Assembly (NCBI GenBank): GCA_934154445.1
Contig: CAKPGC010000003.1
Location: 47,048-111,047, forward strand
Source of the DNA: an uncultured Clostridia bacterium
GTDB lineage: Bacteria; Bacillota; Clostridia; TANB77; CAG-508
Direction of reading: 5' to 3'
Length of the DNA stretch: 64,000 bases
In this document: one piece after another, positions 1 to 8,788 of the stretch
Layout of the letters: the number at the start of each line of letters is the position of its first letter
How positions within the stretch are numbered: position 1 is the stretch's first letter
Translations under genes and position numbers: made by a program
The notes under the pieces: model-generated
The model's database searches: none
What the model was told of the DNA's origin: nothing
What the model saw: the letters and a program-made list of their open reading frames with translations, nothing else

Positions 1-1635
1 GTATTCACAACACACACACCAGTACCAGCTGGAAATGATATATTCCCAATAGAATTAGTAGAAAAATACTTTAAAGAATTTTGGCCAAGATTAGGATTAG
101 ACAGAGAAGCATTTTTAAAACTAGGAATGAAACCATGTAAAGAATTAGAACACGGATTCAACATGGGAATTTTAGCTCTTAAAATAGCAGGAAAGAAAAA
201 TGGAGTAAGCAAATTACACGGAGCTGTTTCAAGAGAATTATTTGGAGACGTATGGCCAGAAATTGCAGCAAATGAATCACCAATCACTTATGTAACAAAC
301 GGAATACATACATGTACATGGCTTGCACCAACATTAAAAGAATTATATAATAAATATTTAATACCATATTGGCAAGACAATATTCATAATGATGAAGTAT
401 GGAAAAATATAAACAATATACCAAATAAAGAATTATGGGAAATACATAGACAAAGAAAAATAAAATTATTAGACATAGTAAAAGAAAATACAACTAATAG
501 ATTAAGAAAATCAGGATACAATTATGAAGAAATAAATGATATAACATCAAAGTTAAATCCAGATATTTTAACAATAGGTTTTTCAAGAAGATTTGCCACA
601 TATAAAAGAGCAACCTTAATATTTAAGGACTTAGAAAGAATAACACAAATATTGAACAATCAAGACAAACCAGTTCAATTGATATTTGCAGGAAAAGCAC
701 ATCCAGCAGATAAAGAAGGAAAAGACTTAATAAAAAGAATACATGAAATATCAATGATGCCACAATTTAAAGGAAAAATATTCTTATTAGAAAACTACAA
801 CATAGCAATGTCAAGATACTTGGTGGGTGGTGTAGATGTGTGGCTTAATAATCCAAGAAGACCTATGGAAGCATCAGGAACAAGTGGACAAAAAGCATCT
901 GTAAATGGAGTTATAAATTTCAGTGTACTTGATGGTTGGTGGGCAGAAGGATATAACCAAGAAAATGGATGGACAATAGGAACAAATGCAGAATATAGCT
1001 CTTATGAAGAACAAGACATAGCTGATAGCCAAAGTATGTATCGTACACTAGAAACGAAAATAATACCAATGTACTATAATAGAAATGAGGATGGAATATC
1101 TGAAACATGGATGAAAACTATGAAAAACTCAATAATATCAACAGGAGGAAAATATAGTACATCAAGAATGTTAGTTGACTATACAAATAAATTATATATG
1201 CCACTATGTAATTTGACTAAAAAATATTATGAAAATATTGACAATGTGGCAGAGTTCAATTTATGGAAGAAAAACTTATATACTAATTGGAAAGATATAA
1301 AAATCACTCAAAAAAATAATCTAAACAACATTACTATGGATGCAGGAAATAACATTGAAGTTAAATGTGAAGTACAACTTCCAAATGTAGATATAAATAA
1401 TATAACAGTAGAATGTTATTATGGAAAAATATTAGATAATGGAATAGTTGAAAATGTAAGCATAATCCCAATGAGATTAGAAAACAAAAATGGAGAAGAA
1501 AAAATATATGAATATTCTACAAAAATCGAATTAAAAACAGGTGGAAATTATGGATATACATTTAGAATTATGCCAAAACATGAAATGCTACTAGATGCAG
1601 AAAATCTAAATCTAGTAAAATGGATTACAAATTAA
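1..1635 (+). CDS. glgP: Alpha-glucan (glycogen) phosphorylase, 5' end missing
   Basis: Phosphorolytic release of glucose-1-phosphate from glycogen-type glucans (GT35 family, PLP-dependent, cytosolic). The reading frame is open from base 1, beginning VFTTHTPVPAGND, a family motif, so the start lies upstream of the window. The visible part is 544 residues. The PLP-lysine motif RPMEASGTSGQKAS is present, with the lysine at about visible residue 298. The C-terminal ~130 residues are less conserved, as in the short bacterial form. It ends in a strong bidirectional terminator. No in-frame CGG codon. Function confident; the N-terminal length is unknown. Confidence 0.93.
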   Translation, partial: VFTTHTPVPAGNDIFPIELVEKYFKEFWPRLGLDREAFLKLGMKPCKELEHGFNMGILALKIAGKKNGVSKLHGAVSRELFGDVWPEIAANESPITYVTNGIHTCTWLAPTLKELYNKYLIPYWQDNIHNDEVWKNINNIPNKELWEIHRQRKIKLLDIVKENTTNRLRKSGYNYEEINDITSKLNPDILTIGFSRRFATYKRATLIFKDLERITQILNNQDKPVQLIFAGKAHPADKEGKDLIKRIHEISMMPQFKGKIFLLENYNIAMSRYLVGGVDVWLNNPRRPMEASGTSGQKASVNGVINFSVLDGWWAEGYNQENGWTIGTNAEYSSYEEQDIADSQSMYRTLETKIIPMYYNRNEDGISETWMKTMKNSIISTGGKYSTSRMLVDYTNKLYMPLCNLTKKYYENIDNVAEFNLWKKNLYTNWKDIKITQKNNLNNITMDAGNNIEVKCEVQLPNVDINNITVECYYGKILDNGIVENVSIIPMRLENKNGEEKIYEYSTKIELKTGGNYGYTFRIMPKHEMLLDAENLNLVKWITN

Positions 1636-1676
1636 AAAAATCTGTCAAAAGGGATATCCCTTTTTGACAGATTTTT
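1635..1676. terminator. Bidirectional terminator with TGTCAA stem
   Basis: Perfect inverted repeat built on TCTGTCAAAAGGG / CCCTTTTTGACAGA, flanked by A and T runs, so it can terminate glgP (plus) and tmcAL (minus), which converge here. It belongs to a set of four similar TGTCAA...TTGACA hairpins in this window. Confidence 0.85.
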
Positions 1677-2907
1677 AAACTTTTATAATTCCATTTTTAT
1701 AATCTAAGTTATTTAACGAATCATATTCATAACCAATAGTGTAAACATTAGTCGCAAAAATATCTTTATCTAACATTTGTTTTAGATTTTTATTCTTATT
1801 AGAATCAACAAATTTTTTAACAGAAGTTATGATGTTAAGTTTAGGATTGTTTTTAGAAATTTCAGAAACGAGTTTTGCACCATTTTCGTTAAATCCCAAA
1901 ATCCTAACATAAGGTAAAGTACTTTTAGAAATTTCCATGTCTTTTTTTGTGATTCCAAGTAAAGCATATAAAAGAATACGTTGAATTCTAGTTGAAGTAT
2001 ATCTTTTTGATTTTATAATGCTCAAAAGTTCAATAATACTATTACAAGAATTAGCAGCATCTTTAATAGCAAATTCTAATCCCTCAGAAACATCAGGGAT
2101 ATTAGATATTTCCTCAATTGACATTTTTCTTAAAACATAAATTATCTCTTTTTCAAAAATGTTTAAATCTTCGACGATATGTCCGTTTCTAATATTATCA
2201 AGTAAAATTGAATAAGTATTAGAAGGTAATAGAGTTTTTATAATCTCGAAACTTTTATTTTTAATAAGACTTCTAATAGCAGTTGCGCTTGCAATATCAT
2301 CAGAAAAATCAGTACTATTATATTCTGACTCAACCCTTTTTACACAAATAGGATTAATTTTACTATTATATTTTTTTAAAGCTTTTAAATATTCAATTCC
2401 TAAAATATTATTCGGAGAAGATAAAATACCAGAATATTTTCTAATATCATTTAGATACATTAATAAAGAATTCTCTCTAGCTTTTGGGAAAGATAACCCT
2501 TTTTTTAATTCATGAGAAAGTATATTTTTATATTCATTTGGTTCAAAATACAATACATTAGCAATGTTTTTTAAAATATTAACATCTGCAGTTTCTGAAC
2601 CGAAAGAAATATAATCAACAATTCCTAAAGAATTTAAAATTTTAATTGCACCATCAGCAAAATTTTCAGCACTTGAAATTGAATATATAACTGGTAGTTC
2701 AATTACTAAATCAATACCACTTAAAAGTGCCATTTTTGTTTTTTCCCATTTATTAATTATAGAAGTAGAACCACGCTGAGTAAAATTTCCACCAATAACC
2801 GCAATTGAGAAGTCGCAACCTGTTAACTTTTTTGAACTTTCCAAATGGTACAAATGACCATTATGAAAGGGATTATATTCAGCTATTATTCCTAAAACAT
2901 TACTCAT
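1675..2907 (-). CDS. tmcAL: tRNA(Met) cytidine acetate ligase (YlbM family)
   Basis: TmcAL acetylates the wobble cytidine of elongator tRNA-Met using acetate and ATP. The N-terminus GIIAEYNPFHNGHLYH carries the nucleotidyltransferase HxGH-type ATP motif, followed by GGNFTQRG, both typical of the family. With the start at 2907 the protein is 410 residues, the usual length. The longer open frame to 2988 begins with a hydrophobic stretch without homology; the start at 2907 has an AGAAGGTG ribosome site just upstream. It is convergent with glgP. Confidence 0.9.
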   Translation of the reverse strand: MSNVLGIIAEYNPFHNGHLYHLESSKKLTGCDFSIAVIGGNFTQRGSTSIINKWEKTKMALLSGIDLVIELPVIYSISSAENFADGAIKILNSLGIVDYISFGSETADVNILKNIANVLYFEPNEYKNILSHELKKGLSFPKARENSLLMYLNDIRKYSGILSSPNNILGIEYLKALKKYNSKINPICVKRVESEYNSTDFSDDIASATAIRSLIKNKSFEIIKTLLPSNTYSILLDNIRNGHIVEDLNIFEKEIIYVLRKMSIEEISNIPDVSEGLEFAIKDAANSCNSIIELLSIIKSKRYTSTRIQRILLYALLGITKKDMEISKSTLPYVRILGFNENGAKLVSEISKNNPKLNIITSVKKFVDSNKNKNLKQMLDKDIFATNVYTIGYEYDSLNNLDYKNGIIKV

Positions 2908-3020
2908 TGATTGGCACCTTCTTTCTTTTTTATTACATATTAATATACAAATACTTGTTAAAAAAATAATATATTGATATAATAACATAAAATATTGAAA
3001 AATACAAGGAAGGAAAAAAT

Positions 3021-3455
3021 ATGGAAAAAGTAATTATATATACAGATGGAGCATGCTCAGGAAACCCAGGACCAGGAGGCTGGGGAGCTATTTTAATGTA
3101 TAAAGATACAAAAAAAGAAATATCAGGAGGAAAAAAAGACACAACCAATAATGTTATGGAACTTACTGCAGCATTAGAAGGATTAAAAATGCTAAAATTT
3201 CCATGTGAAGTTGATTTATATAGTGATAGTGCATATTTAGTTAATGGATTTTCACAAGGATGGATTTATAATTGGCAAAAAAATAACTGGCAAACATCTA
3301 ATAAAGAACCAGTTAAAAATAAAGAAATATGGCAAGAAATTTATAACTTAACACAAATGCATAAAGTTAAATTCATTAAAGTAAAAGGACATGCTGATAA
3401 TGAATTTAATAATAGATGTGATGAACTTGCTAGAAATGCAATAAAAAAGCTTTAA
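3021..3455 (+). CDS. rnhA: Ribonuclease HI
   Basis: Degrades the RNA strand of RNA:DNA hybrids. 144 residues, a normal full-length RNase HI without a hybrid-binding domain. All catalytic carboxylates are visible: D9 (YTDGACSGNPGPGG), E47 (NNVMELTAALEGL), D69 (YSDSAYLVNG) and D134, with H124 in KGHADN. The ribosome site AAGGAAGG lies just before the ATG. Transcribed divergently from tmcAL across about 110 bases. Confidence 0.95.
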   Translation: MEKVIIYTDGACSGNPGPGGWGAILMYKDTKKEISGGKKDTTNNVMELTAALEGLKMLKFPCEVDLYSDSAYLVNGFSQGWIYNWQKNNWQTSNKEPVKNKEIWQEIYNLTQMHKVKFIKVKGHADNEFNNRCDELARNAIKKL

Positions 3456-3508
3456 TATATCTTGAATATTACAATTATATTAAATTTTTGTTACATTCAT
3501 ATAAATTA

Positions 3509-3537
3509 TTGCAAAATATAAAAGTTTAAATTATACT
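3509..3537 (+). promoter_or_regulatory. Sigma-A-type promoter
   Basis: TTGCAA at 3509-3514 and TATACT at 3532-3537 with a 17-base spacer, 34 bases before the 3571 gene and its GAGGGGG ribosome site. Confidence 0.6.
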
Positions 3538-3570
3538 TTAAATAAGTATAAGTGATTCGAGGGGGATAAA

Positions 3571-4128
3571 ATGGAAACATTTGCCGACTACATATTAAAA
3601 GAGACCAATTTAATAAATAAAATGGACATATTAAACAGATTGCAAAGATTGTTAAAAGAAAGAAAAGGAATAACAATATTTTTTAATAACACAATTATTT
3701 TCAAAACAGAAATAGCAAGAATGTTTATAGAATATTCACATATAGATGTAGATGAAAATTTAGTGTTAACAGCAAGCCTTTTATGCAATTGTAAAAAAAT
3801 AGATGGACCACAAAGCTTGGAAAGCTTACATAGTTATGCAAAAAAAGGAGCAGAATTTTTATCAACATTAGGATTTGACAAAAGATTTTGCAAAATTTGT
3901 GAAGAAGTAAATAGATATAGCGGAAGTGAACCTAGAGAACCGGAAAGTGATATTTTAGAATTAGTAGATAACTTTGGAGGAATGTTATTAGACAGACCAG
4001 AAAGAGCAGGATTTACACCAGAAAAAGCAATAGTACAATTAGAAGAAGAGAGATTTAGGAAAAACAATAATATTTATTTTGAACAATTTAAAGAATTTGT
4101 AAAACAAATGCAGGAGGTAGAAGTTTAA
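3571..4128 (+). CDS. Unknown protein, possible degenerate HD-type domain
   Basis: 185 residues, soluble, no signal peptide or membrane segment. The middle (ARMFIEYSHIDVDENLVLTASLLCNCKK, in two parts around residues 49-77) recalls the helical core of HD-domain proteins, but no clear HD pair is visible, so catalytic function cannot be claimed. Later segments LHSYAKKGAEFL and LDRPERAGFTPEKAI look conserved. Good ribosome site (GAGGGGG) and its own promoter. Its stop overlaps the next start by one base (TAATG), implying translational coupling with the 81-residue protein. Confidence 0.7.
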   Translation: METFADYILKETNLINKMDILNRLQRLLKERKGITIFFNNTIIFKTEIARMFIEYSHIDVDENLVLTASLLCNCKKIDGPQSLESLHSYAKKGAEFLSTLGFDKRFCKICEEVNRYSGSEPREPESDILELVDNFGGMLLDRPERAGFTPEKAIVQLEEERFRKNNNIYFEQFKEFVKQMQEVEV

Positions 4129-4373
4129 TGGAAACACAAGAGAAAATGGGAACTGTATTTATGAAACCTTTGATAGCATTAAAAAAAATGTGCGAAGAAA
4201 ATTCAATAAATAGAGTTATAGGTGTATTATTACCTAAATATGAAAGAGTATTAAATGATAAAATGAAAGCAAAAGAAAAAATACCAATGTTTACACAAGA
4301 TACTCGTGAACAATATATAGGAGAAAGTATATTAGAAGAATTAAAGGGCGAAAAAGATAGTTTTGAAATATAA
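4128..4373 (+). CDS. Small protein of unknown function
   Basis: 81 residues, charged, no membrane segment; contains MKPLIALKKMCEEN near the N-terminus. It overlaps the preceding gene by one base and is followed at once by a terminator, so the two genes form a small transcription unit. I do not recognise the family. GGAGGTAG precedes the start. Confidence 0.65.
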   Translation: METQEKMGTVFMKPLIALKKMCEENSINRVIGVLLPKYERVLNDKMKAKEKIPMFTQDTREQYIGESILEELKGEKDSFEI

Positions 4374-4398
4374 AAGACGATAAGTAAATCGTCTTTTT
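4372..4398 (+). terminator. Rho-independent terminator
   Basis: AAAAGACGAT / ATCGTCTTTT, a 10-bp stem with a 6-base loop and a T run, directly after the 81-residue gene and before the EndoQ-like gene. Confidence 0.75.
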
Positions 4399-4420
4399 AT
4401 AAAGGAAAGAGGAAAAGAAA

Positions 4421-5609
4421 ATGTACGAAGTATTTGCAGATTTACATGTACACATAGGAAGATCAGAAAGTGGAAAACCTATAAAAATAACAGCAGCAAA
4501 AAGTTTGAATTTTGCTAACATCGCAAAAGAGTGTGCAGAAAGAAAAGGCATAAATATAGTAGGAATAATAGATTGTGCGTCACCTTATGTAATAGAAGAT
4601 ATAGAAAACTTTTTAAAGACAGGAGAGGCTTATGAATTAAAAGATGGAGGAATAATATACAAAGACAAAGTATGTATTCTTTTAGGAAGTGAAGTAGAAA
4701 CATCTGAAAAAGGACGAAACGGAAAATGTGGTGCAGCACATAATGTATGTTTCTTTCCACATTTAAAAGATATTAAAGCATTTTCAAATGAAATGAGTCA
4801 TCACATTAAAAATATAACATTAAGTACACAAAGATCAGATATATCAGGATATGAATTAATAGATATAGTTGAAAAATACAATGGTATTTTAATACCAGCA
4901 CATATATTTACACCATTTAAAAGCTATTATGGAAATTGTACAGACAGAATAGAAAATATATTTAAGGAAAAATATGATAAAATATTTGCAGTTGAGTTAG
5001 GATTAAGTTCAGATACATTTTTAGCAGATGAAATATCAGAATTAGAAAATAAAACTTTTGTAACAAACTCTGATGCACATTCACTTCCTAAGATTGCAAG
5101 AGAATATAATAAAATGTTAGTAGGGGATATATCTTTTAAAGAAGTTGTAAAAGCTTTAAAAAATGAAGATGGAAGAAAAATAATTGCTAATTATGGATTA
5201 GACCCTAAACTTGGAAAATATCATAGAACTTATTGTGATAACTGTAATAAAACAATCGAGACAAAGGAACCTGTTGAAGTATGTCCATATTGCGGAAGCA
5301 ACAAAGTTACATTTGGTGTTTTTGATAGAATAGAATTAATAAAAGATAAAAAAGAAACAAAAAGTCCAGAAAATAGACCACCTTATATTTATCAAGTCCC
5401 TCTTGGATTTATCCCGGGAGTGGGTGGAAAAACAATTGAAAAATTATTAGATACATTTGAGACAGAAATGAATATATTACATAAATTATCTAAAGATGAC
5501 ATCGAAGCGGTTGTTGGTGAAAAAGTAGCTAGTGCAATAGACAAAGCCAGAACAGGTCAGGCCAAAGTCCAATCCGGTGGAGGAGGAAACTATCGGAAAA
5601 ATTTTATAA
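4421..5609 (+). CDS. EndoQ-family PHP nuclease, read through a +1 shift at CGG 5594
   Basis: Member of the PHP-domain family that includes endonuclease Q (nicks DNA 5' of deaminated bases), often misnamed UvrD-like helicase. Visible motifs: DLHVHIG (PHP metal motif, residues 8-14), SDAHS later in the domain, a zinc ribbon CDNCNK...CPYCGS, and a C-terminal helix-hairpin-helix GVGGKTIEKLL. In the zero frame the ORF runs on to 5746, through a terminator hairpin and into spoIIM, with a nonsense tail. Skipping the C of CGG at 5594 restores the usual ending GGGGNYGKIL and a stop at 5607, giving 395 residues. Gene order endoQ-spoIIM-xerD resembles that of other spore formers. Confidence 0.85.
5594..5597 (+). 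other. CGGA +1 frameshift site 1 (EndoQ)
   Basis: Zero frame TAT CGG AAA; the shifted frame TAT (C) GGA AAA ATT TTA TAA encodes the expected short C-terminus. Glycine is residue 392 of 395. Confidence 0.8.
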
Positions 5610-5623
5610 AAAATATTTATAAT

Positions 5624-5664
5624 AAAAAACTGCCAATATATAAACACACAATGGTAGTTTTTTT
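5624..5664 (+). terminator. Rho-independent terminator after endoQ
   Basis: AAAAAACTGCCA / TGGTAGTTTTTTT inverted repeat with a T run, 15 bases after the shifted-frame stop. It lies inside the zero-frame ORF, which argues that the shifted reading is the real one. Confidence 0.75.
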
Positions 5665-5742
5665 GATTATAATAATGGTTCTAAAAAAGACCTTATTGAA
5701 TACACATTATGTAGAAACAAGTGGACAGATAAGGAGATTTTT

Positions 5743-6383
5743 ATGAATAAAAACAAACGATTAAATATAAAAAGCACAATATCACAACATATTGCAAACA
5801 ATAGTAAAGAATATATTTTAGTAACTTTAATATTTTTGGTAGGAATTTTTTTAGGTGTAATGTTTATAAATAATACACAAGAGACTCAAATAACAGAAAT
5901 AACATCTTACCTAAATAACTTTTTGGACAAATTAAAAAATATGGAAGAATTAAATAATATAGAACTTTTAAAAACGACGATAATTGAAAACATTATTCTA
6001 GCAATATCATTATGGTTTTTCGGAACAACTGTAATACGGAATACCTATAGTATTTGGAATAATATTATATAGGGGATTTTGTCTTGGATATACAATATCA
6101 TCAATAATAGTAGTTATGGGAACAGGAAAAGGGATACTATTTGTTTTAACAACTCTTTTATTGCAAAATATAATATTTATTCCAGCCATAATTGCAATAG
6201 GAGTGAGTCGGATTTAAATTATATAAATCAATAGTGAAAGATAGAAATAAAGATAATATAAAAATAGAAGTAATTAGACATACAATTTTTTCATTGATTA
6301 TGTTAGTATTTTTATGTATATCAGCAATTATAGAAATATTGATTTCAACCAATATTTTAAAAAAAATTATAAAATATTTTTAA
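5743..6383 (+). CDS. spoIIM: Stage II sporulation protein M, needing two +1 shifts
   Basis: SpoIIM is a membrane component of the SpoIID-SpoIIM-SpoIIP engulfment machine. Read in three successive frames joined at CGG 6037 and CGG 6209, the product is 212 residues, the family length, with several membrane segments. Around the first junction LWFFGTTVI-GIPIVFGII matches the family pattern; after the second, GFKLYKSIVKD and a last membrane helix follow, ending at the TAA at 6381. In the zero frame the protein stops at 6072 after 109 residues. Ribosome site AAGGAG precedes the ATG. A two-mutation pseudogene is the alternative, but both breaks have the same form as those in clpX and other genes. 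Confidence 0.85.
6037..6040 (+). other. CGGA +1 frameshift site 2 (SpoIIM, first)
   Basis: GTA ATA CGG AAT in the zero frame; GTA ATA (C) GGA ATA CCT restores the conserved V-I-G-I-P motif. Glycine is residue 99. Confidence 0.82.
6209..6212 (+). other. CGGA +1 frameshift site 3 (SpoIIM, second)
   Basis: AGT CGG ATT TAA in the current frame, so a stop follows one codon later; AGT (C) GGA TTT AAA continues to the natural C-terminus. Glycine is residue 156. Confidence 0.82.
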
Positions 6384-6469
6384 AAATGTATTTACTTTTT
6401 GAAAATAGTTTGATATAACATATACATAATTTATGTAAATAAAATATTTTGATATAGGGGTAGGGGAAA

Positions 6470-7351
6470 ATGGAGAAACAATTAAAACTTTTTTTTGAAT
6501 TTTTAGAAAATGACAAGAAATTATCAAACAACACATTACAATCATACAAAAGAGACTTAAAACAATTCAGAAGATATATAGAAGGATGCGAAGTAGCATA
6601 TAATAAAGTGGACGAAGAAGTAATGCAAAATTATATTGAGTATTTAGAAGAATTAGGAAAAAAACCTTCAACTATTTCAAGATGTATAGCATCAATAAGA
6701 TCTTTTTATCAATATGTATTAAAAAAGGGAAAAGTAAAGAAAGATCCTACAAGATCATTACAATCACCTAAAATAGAAAAAAGAGTACCATCTGTATTAA
6801 CATCTAAAGAAGTTGAATTATTATTAGAGCAACCAAAGGATATTGACTTAAAAGGAATTAGAGACAAAGCAATGTTAGAATTTGCTTATGCCACAGGAAT
6901 GAGAGTTACAGAAATAATATCACTTGATATAGATGATATTAACTTCAAAGAAGGATATGTTAATTGCAGAAAAGCAAATAAGCAAAGAATAATACCCCTA
7001 GGAAAAATGTCACTAAAAGCTTTAAAAGAATATACAGAACATGCAAGAAGTATATTACTTAAAAATGATGATGAAAAAGCTTTATTTGTAAATGTTAATG
7101 GACAAAGATTAACAAGACAAGGCTTTTGGAAGATAATAAAATATTATAAAGAACAAGCACACATAACAAAAGATATAACACCACATGTTTTGAGACATTC
7201 ATTTGCAACACACCTATTACAAAATGGTGCAGATTTAAAATCAATTCAAACAATGTTAGGACATTCTGATATATCATCAACTCAAGTATATATGCAATTT
7301 CAAGATGAAGGAATAAAAAATATTTATCAAAAAGCTCATCCAAGAGCATAA
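6470..7351 (+). CDS. xerD: Tyrosine recombinase XerD
   Basis: Resolves chromosome dimers at dif with its partner Xer protein. 293 residues: N-terminal SAM-like core-binding domain (1-90) and C-terminal catalytic domain. Catalytic set visible: R145 (ATGMRVTE), a lysine near 168-171, H239 and R242 (HVLRHSFATHLL), H265 (LGHSD) and nucleophile Y274. Position after spoIIM is the conserved place for xerD in spore formers. The ribosome site is AGGGGTAGGGG-like. A short terminator follows. Confidence 0.93.
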   Translation: MEKQLKLFFEFLENDKKLSNNTLQSYKRDLKQFRRYIEGCEVAYNKVDEEVMQNYIEYLEELGKKPSTISRCIASIRSFYQYVLKKGKVKKDPTRSLQSPKIEKRVPSVLTSKEVELLLEQPKDIDLKGIRDKAMLEFAYATGMRVTEIISLDIDDINFKEGYVNCRKANKQRIIPLGKMSLKALKEYTEHARSILLKNDDEKALFVNVNGQRLTRQGFWKIIKYYKEQAHITKDITPHVLRHSFATHLLQNGADLKSIQTMLGHSDISSTQVYMQFQDEGIKNIYQKAHPRA

Positions 7352-7366
7352 TAAGAATATATATTA

Positions 7367-7396
7367 GAGAGGAAATAAAATAAAAATCCTCTTTTC
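7367..7396 (+). terminator. Terminator after xerD
   Basis: AGAGGA / TCCTCT inverted repeat with an A-rich loop, followed by TTTTC. Confidence 0.55.
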
Positions 7397-7404
7397 ATAA
7401 AAAA

Positions 7405-7445
7405 TACCATAAATTTCTTGACAAAATAGAAATTTATGGTATAAT
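7405..7445 (+). promoter_or_regulatory. infC operon promoter with overlapping palindrome
   Basis: TTGACA (7418-7423) and TATAAT (7440-7445), both perfect consensus, 16-base spacer. A 14-bp inverted repeat TACCATAAATTTCT / AGAAATTTATGGTA (7405-7418 and 7428-7441) spans the -35 and spacer and reaches the -10, so it looks like an operator. Confidence 0.75.
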
Positions 7446-7615
7446 AAATATTGTTACAAGAAGAAGCAATAACTTCTCACCCAAGTAAACAAACAAAGGG
7501 TTAGAAAATAAATAAAATTTTAAAGTAAAACTTTAAGTTTATTTTGTGTGAATTGGCTTGTAACAAAAGTCAATTTTTTTGTTGTATAAATACAACAATA
7601 TGGAGGTGTTTTAAT
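7446..7615 (+). promoter_or_regulatory. infC leader RNA, probably L20-type autoregulatory leader
   Basis: 170 bases of untranslated leader between the promoter and infC, with pairing potential (CTCACCC...AGGGTT; AAACTTTAAGTTT; GTTGTATAAATACAAC). In Firmicutes the infC-rpmI-rplT leader is bound by L20 to control termination; position and size fit, but I cannot verify the fold. Confidence 0.4.
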
Positions 7616-8125
7616 ATAAAACAAGAATTACCAATTAATGGCCAAATAAGAGAAAAAGAAGTTCAATTAATAGGAGCAAATGGAGAAAAATTAGGAGTTG
7701 TTTCAACAAGAGAAGCTCTAGAAAAAGCAGCAGAAAATGATTTAGACTTAGTTTTAGTTTCACCAAATGCTAAACCAGCAGTTTGTAAAATAATGAACTA
7801 TGGAAAATATAAATTTGAACAAGCCAAAAAAGAAAAGGAAGCAAAAAAGAAACAAAAAGTTTTAGAAGTTAAAGAATTAAGAGTTACCCCAAATATTGAA
7901 GAACATGATTTTGAATTTAAATCAAAAAACGCCAGAAAATTTTTAACTGATGGAAACAAAGTGAAAATAACAGTTAGATTTAGAGGTAGAGAAGTAAATA
8001 ATTCTAAAGCAGGAGAAGTTGTTTTAAACAAATTTATTGAAAAACTAGAAGATATTGCTACAGTAGAAAAAGCTCCTAAGCTTGAAGGTAGAAATATGTT
8101 CACAATTTTAGCTAAAAAAGCGTAA
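7616..8125 (+). CDS. infC: Translation initiation factor IF-3, AUA start
   Basis: Binds the 30S subunit and proofreads start codons. The mature sequence begins KQELPINGQIREKEVQLI, standard for IF-3, and runs 169 residues with N- and C-domains. No ATG, GTG or TTG sits at the right place: GGAGGTG at 7602-7608 is followed by ATA at 7616 in frame. A rare AUU/AUC/AUA start is a known IF-3 autoregulation device, so AUA is the likely start. The upstream in-frame ATG at 7544 would add 24 unrelated residues. Confidence 0.92.
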   Translation: MKQELPINGQIREKEVQLIGANGEKLGVVSTREALEKAAENDLDLVLVSPNAKPAVCKIMNYGKYKFEQAKKEKEAKKKQKVLEVKELRVTPNIEEHDFEFKSKNARKFLTDGNKVKITVRFRGREVNNSKAGEVVLNKFIEKLEDIATVEKAPKLEGRNMFTILAKKA

Positions 8126-8171
8126 TACATGCGTTTTATATATAATTTTTATATGATAGGAGGAATAAATC

Positions 8172-8375
8172 ATGGCAAAATTAAAAACAAATAAAGCCGC
8201 TAAAAAAAGATATTCATTAACAGCAACAGGAAAAGTTAAAAGAACAAAATCAAACAGAAGACATTTATTAGCTAATAAAACAAAAAGACAAAAAAAATCA
8301 GGAAAAGTTCAAAATGCTTATGCAAGTAAGACTTGTGAAAACACAATCAAAAAATTATTACCATACGGTGGTTAA
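8172..8375 (+). CDS. rpmI: 50S ribosomal protein L35
   Basis: 67 residues, highly basic, MAKLKTNKAAKKRY start and HLLANKTKRQKK core typical of bL35. Middle gene of infC-rpmI-rplT; ribosome site AGGAGG. Confidence 0.96.
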   Translation: MAKLKTNKAAKKRYSLTATGKVKRTKSNRRHLLANKTKRQKKSGKVQNAYASKTCENTIKKLLPYGG

Positions 8376-8417
8376 TATTATAATTAAAATAAAAGAAATC
8401 AAGGAAGGTGAAATAAA

Positions 8418-8768
8418 ATGGCAAGAGTAAAAACAGCAAGAACAACAAGAGCAAGACATAAAAAAATATTAAAACAAGCAAAAGGATATTTTGGAGCAAA
8501 ACATTATAGATTTAGAAATGCTAACCAAGCAGTTATGAAATCATTATCTTACGCTTATGTAGGAAGAAAAGATAAAAAGAGTGATTTTAGAAAATTATGG
8601 ATAACAAGAATTAATGCTGCTGCAAGAATGAATGGAACAACATATAGCAAAATGATAGCAGGTCTAAAAAAAGCTAATGTTACAATAAATAGAAAAATGT
8701 TAGCTGAAATAGCTGTAAGTGATCCAAAAGCATTTACAGAAATAGCTGAAATAGCAAAAAAAGCATAG
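8418..8768 (+). CDS. rplT: 50S ribosomal protein L20
   Basis: 116 residues, basic N-terminal helix ([18 protein letters not shown]) and globular C-domain of bL20, which binds 23S rRNA and represses its own operon. AAGGAAGGTG ribosome site. Followed by a terminator. Confidence 0.96.
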   Translation: MARVKTARTTRARHKKILKQAKGYFGAKHYRFRNANQAVMKSLSYAYVGRKDKKSDFRKLWITRINAAARMNGTTYSKMIAGLKKANVTINRKMLAEIAVSDPKAFTEIAEIAKKA

Positions 8769-8788
8769 TTTTAAACTATGTTTTTTTT
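8764..8788 (+). terminator. Terminator after rplT
   Basis: CATAGTTT / AAACTATG stem followed by eight T residues; the T run touches the 3' end of the convergent spoVAE gene. Confidence 0.75.

Noticed and set aside
2908..2988. N-terminal extension of tmcAL
   Set aside because: Hydrophobic, without family similarity, and the ribosome site points to 2907.
5594..5596. Shine-Dalgarno-stimulated shift as in prfB (GGAGGAGG lies upstream of site 1)
   Set aside because: The G-rich run encodes the conserved GGGGN motif, and the other eight sites have no such sequence.
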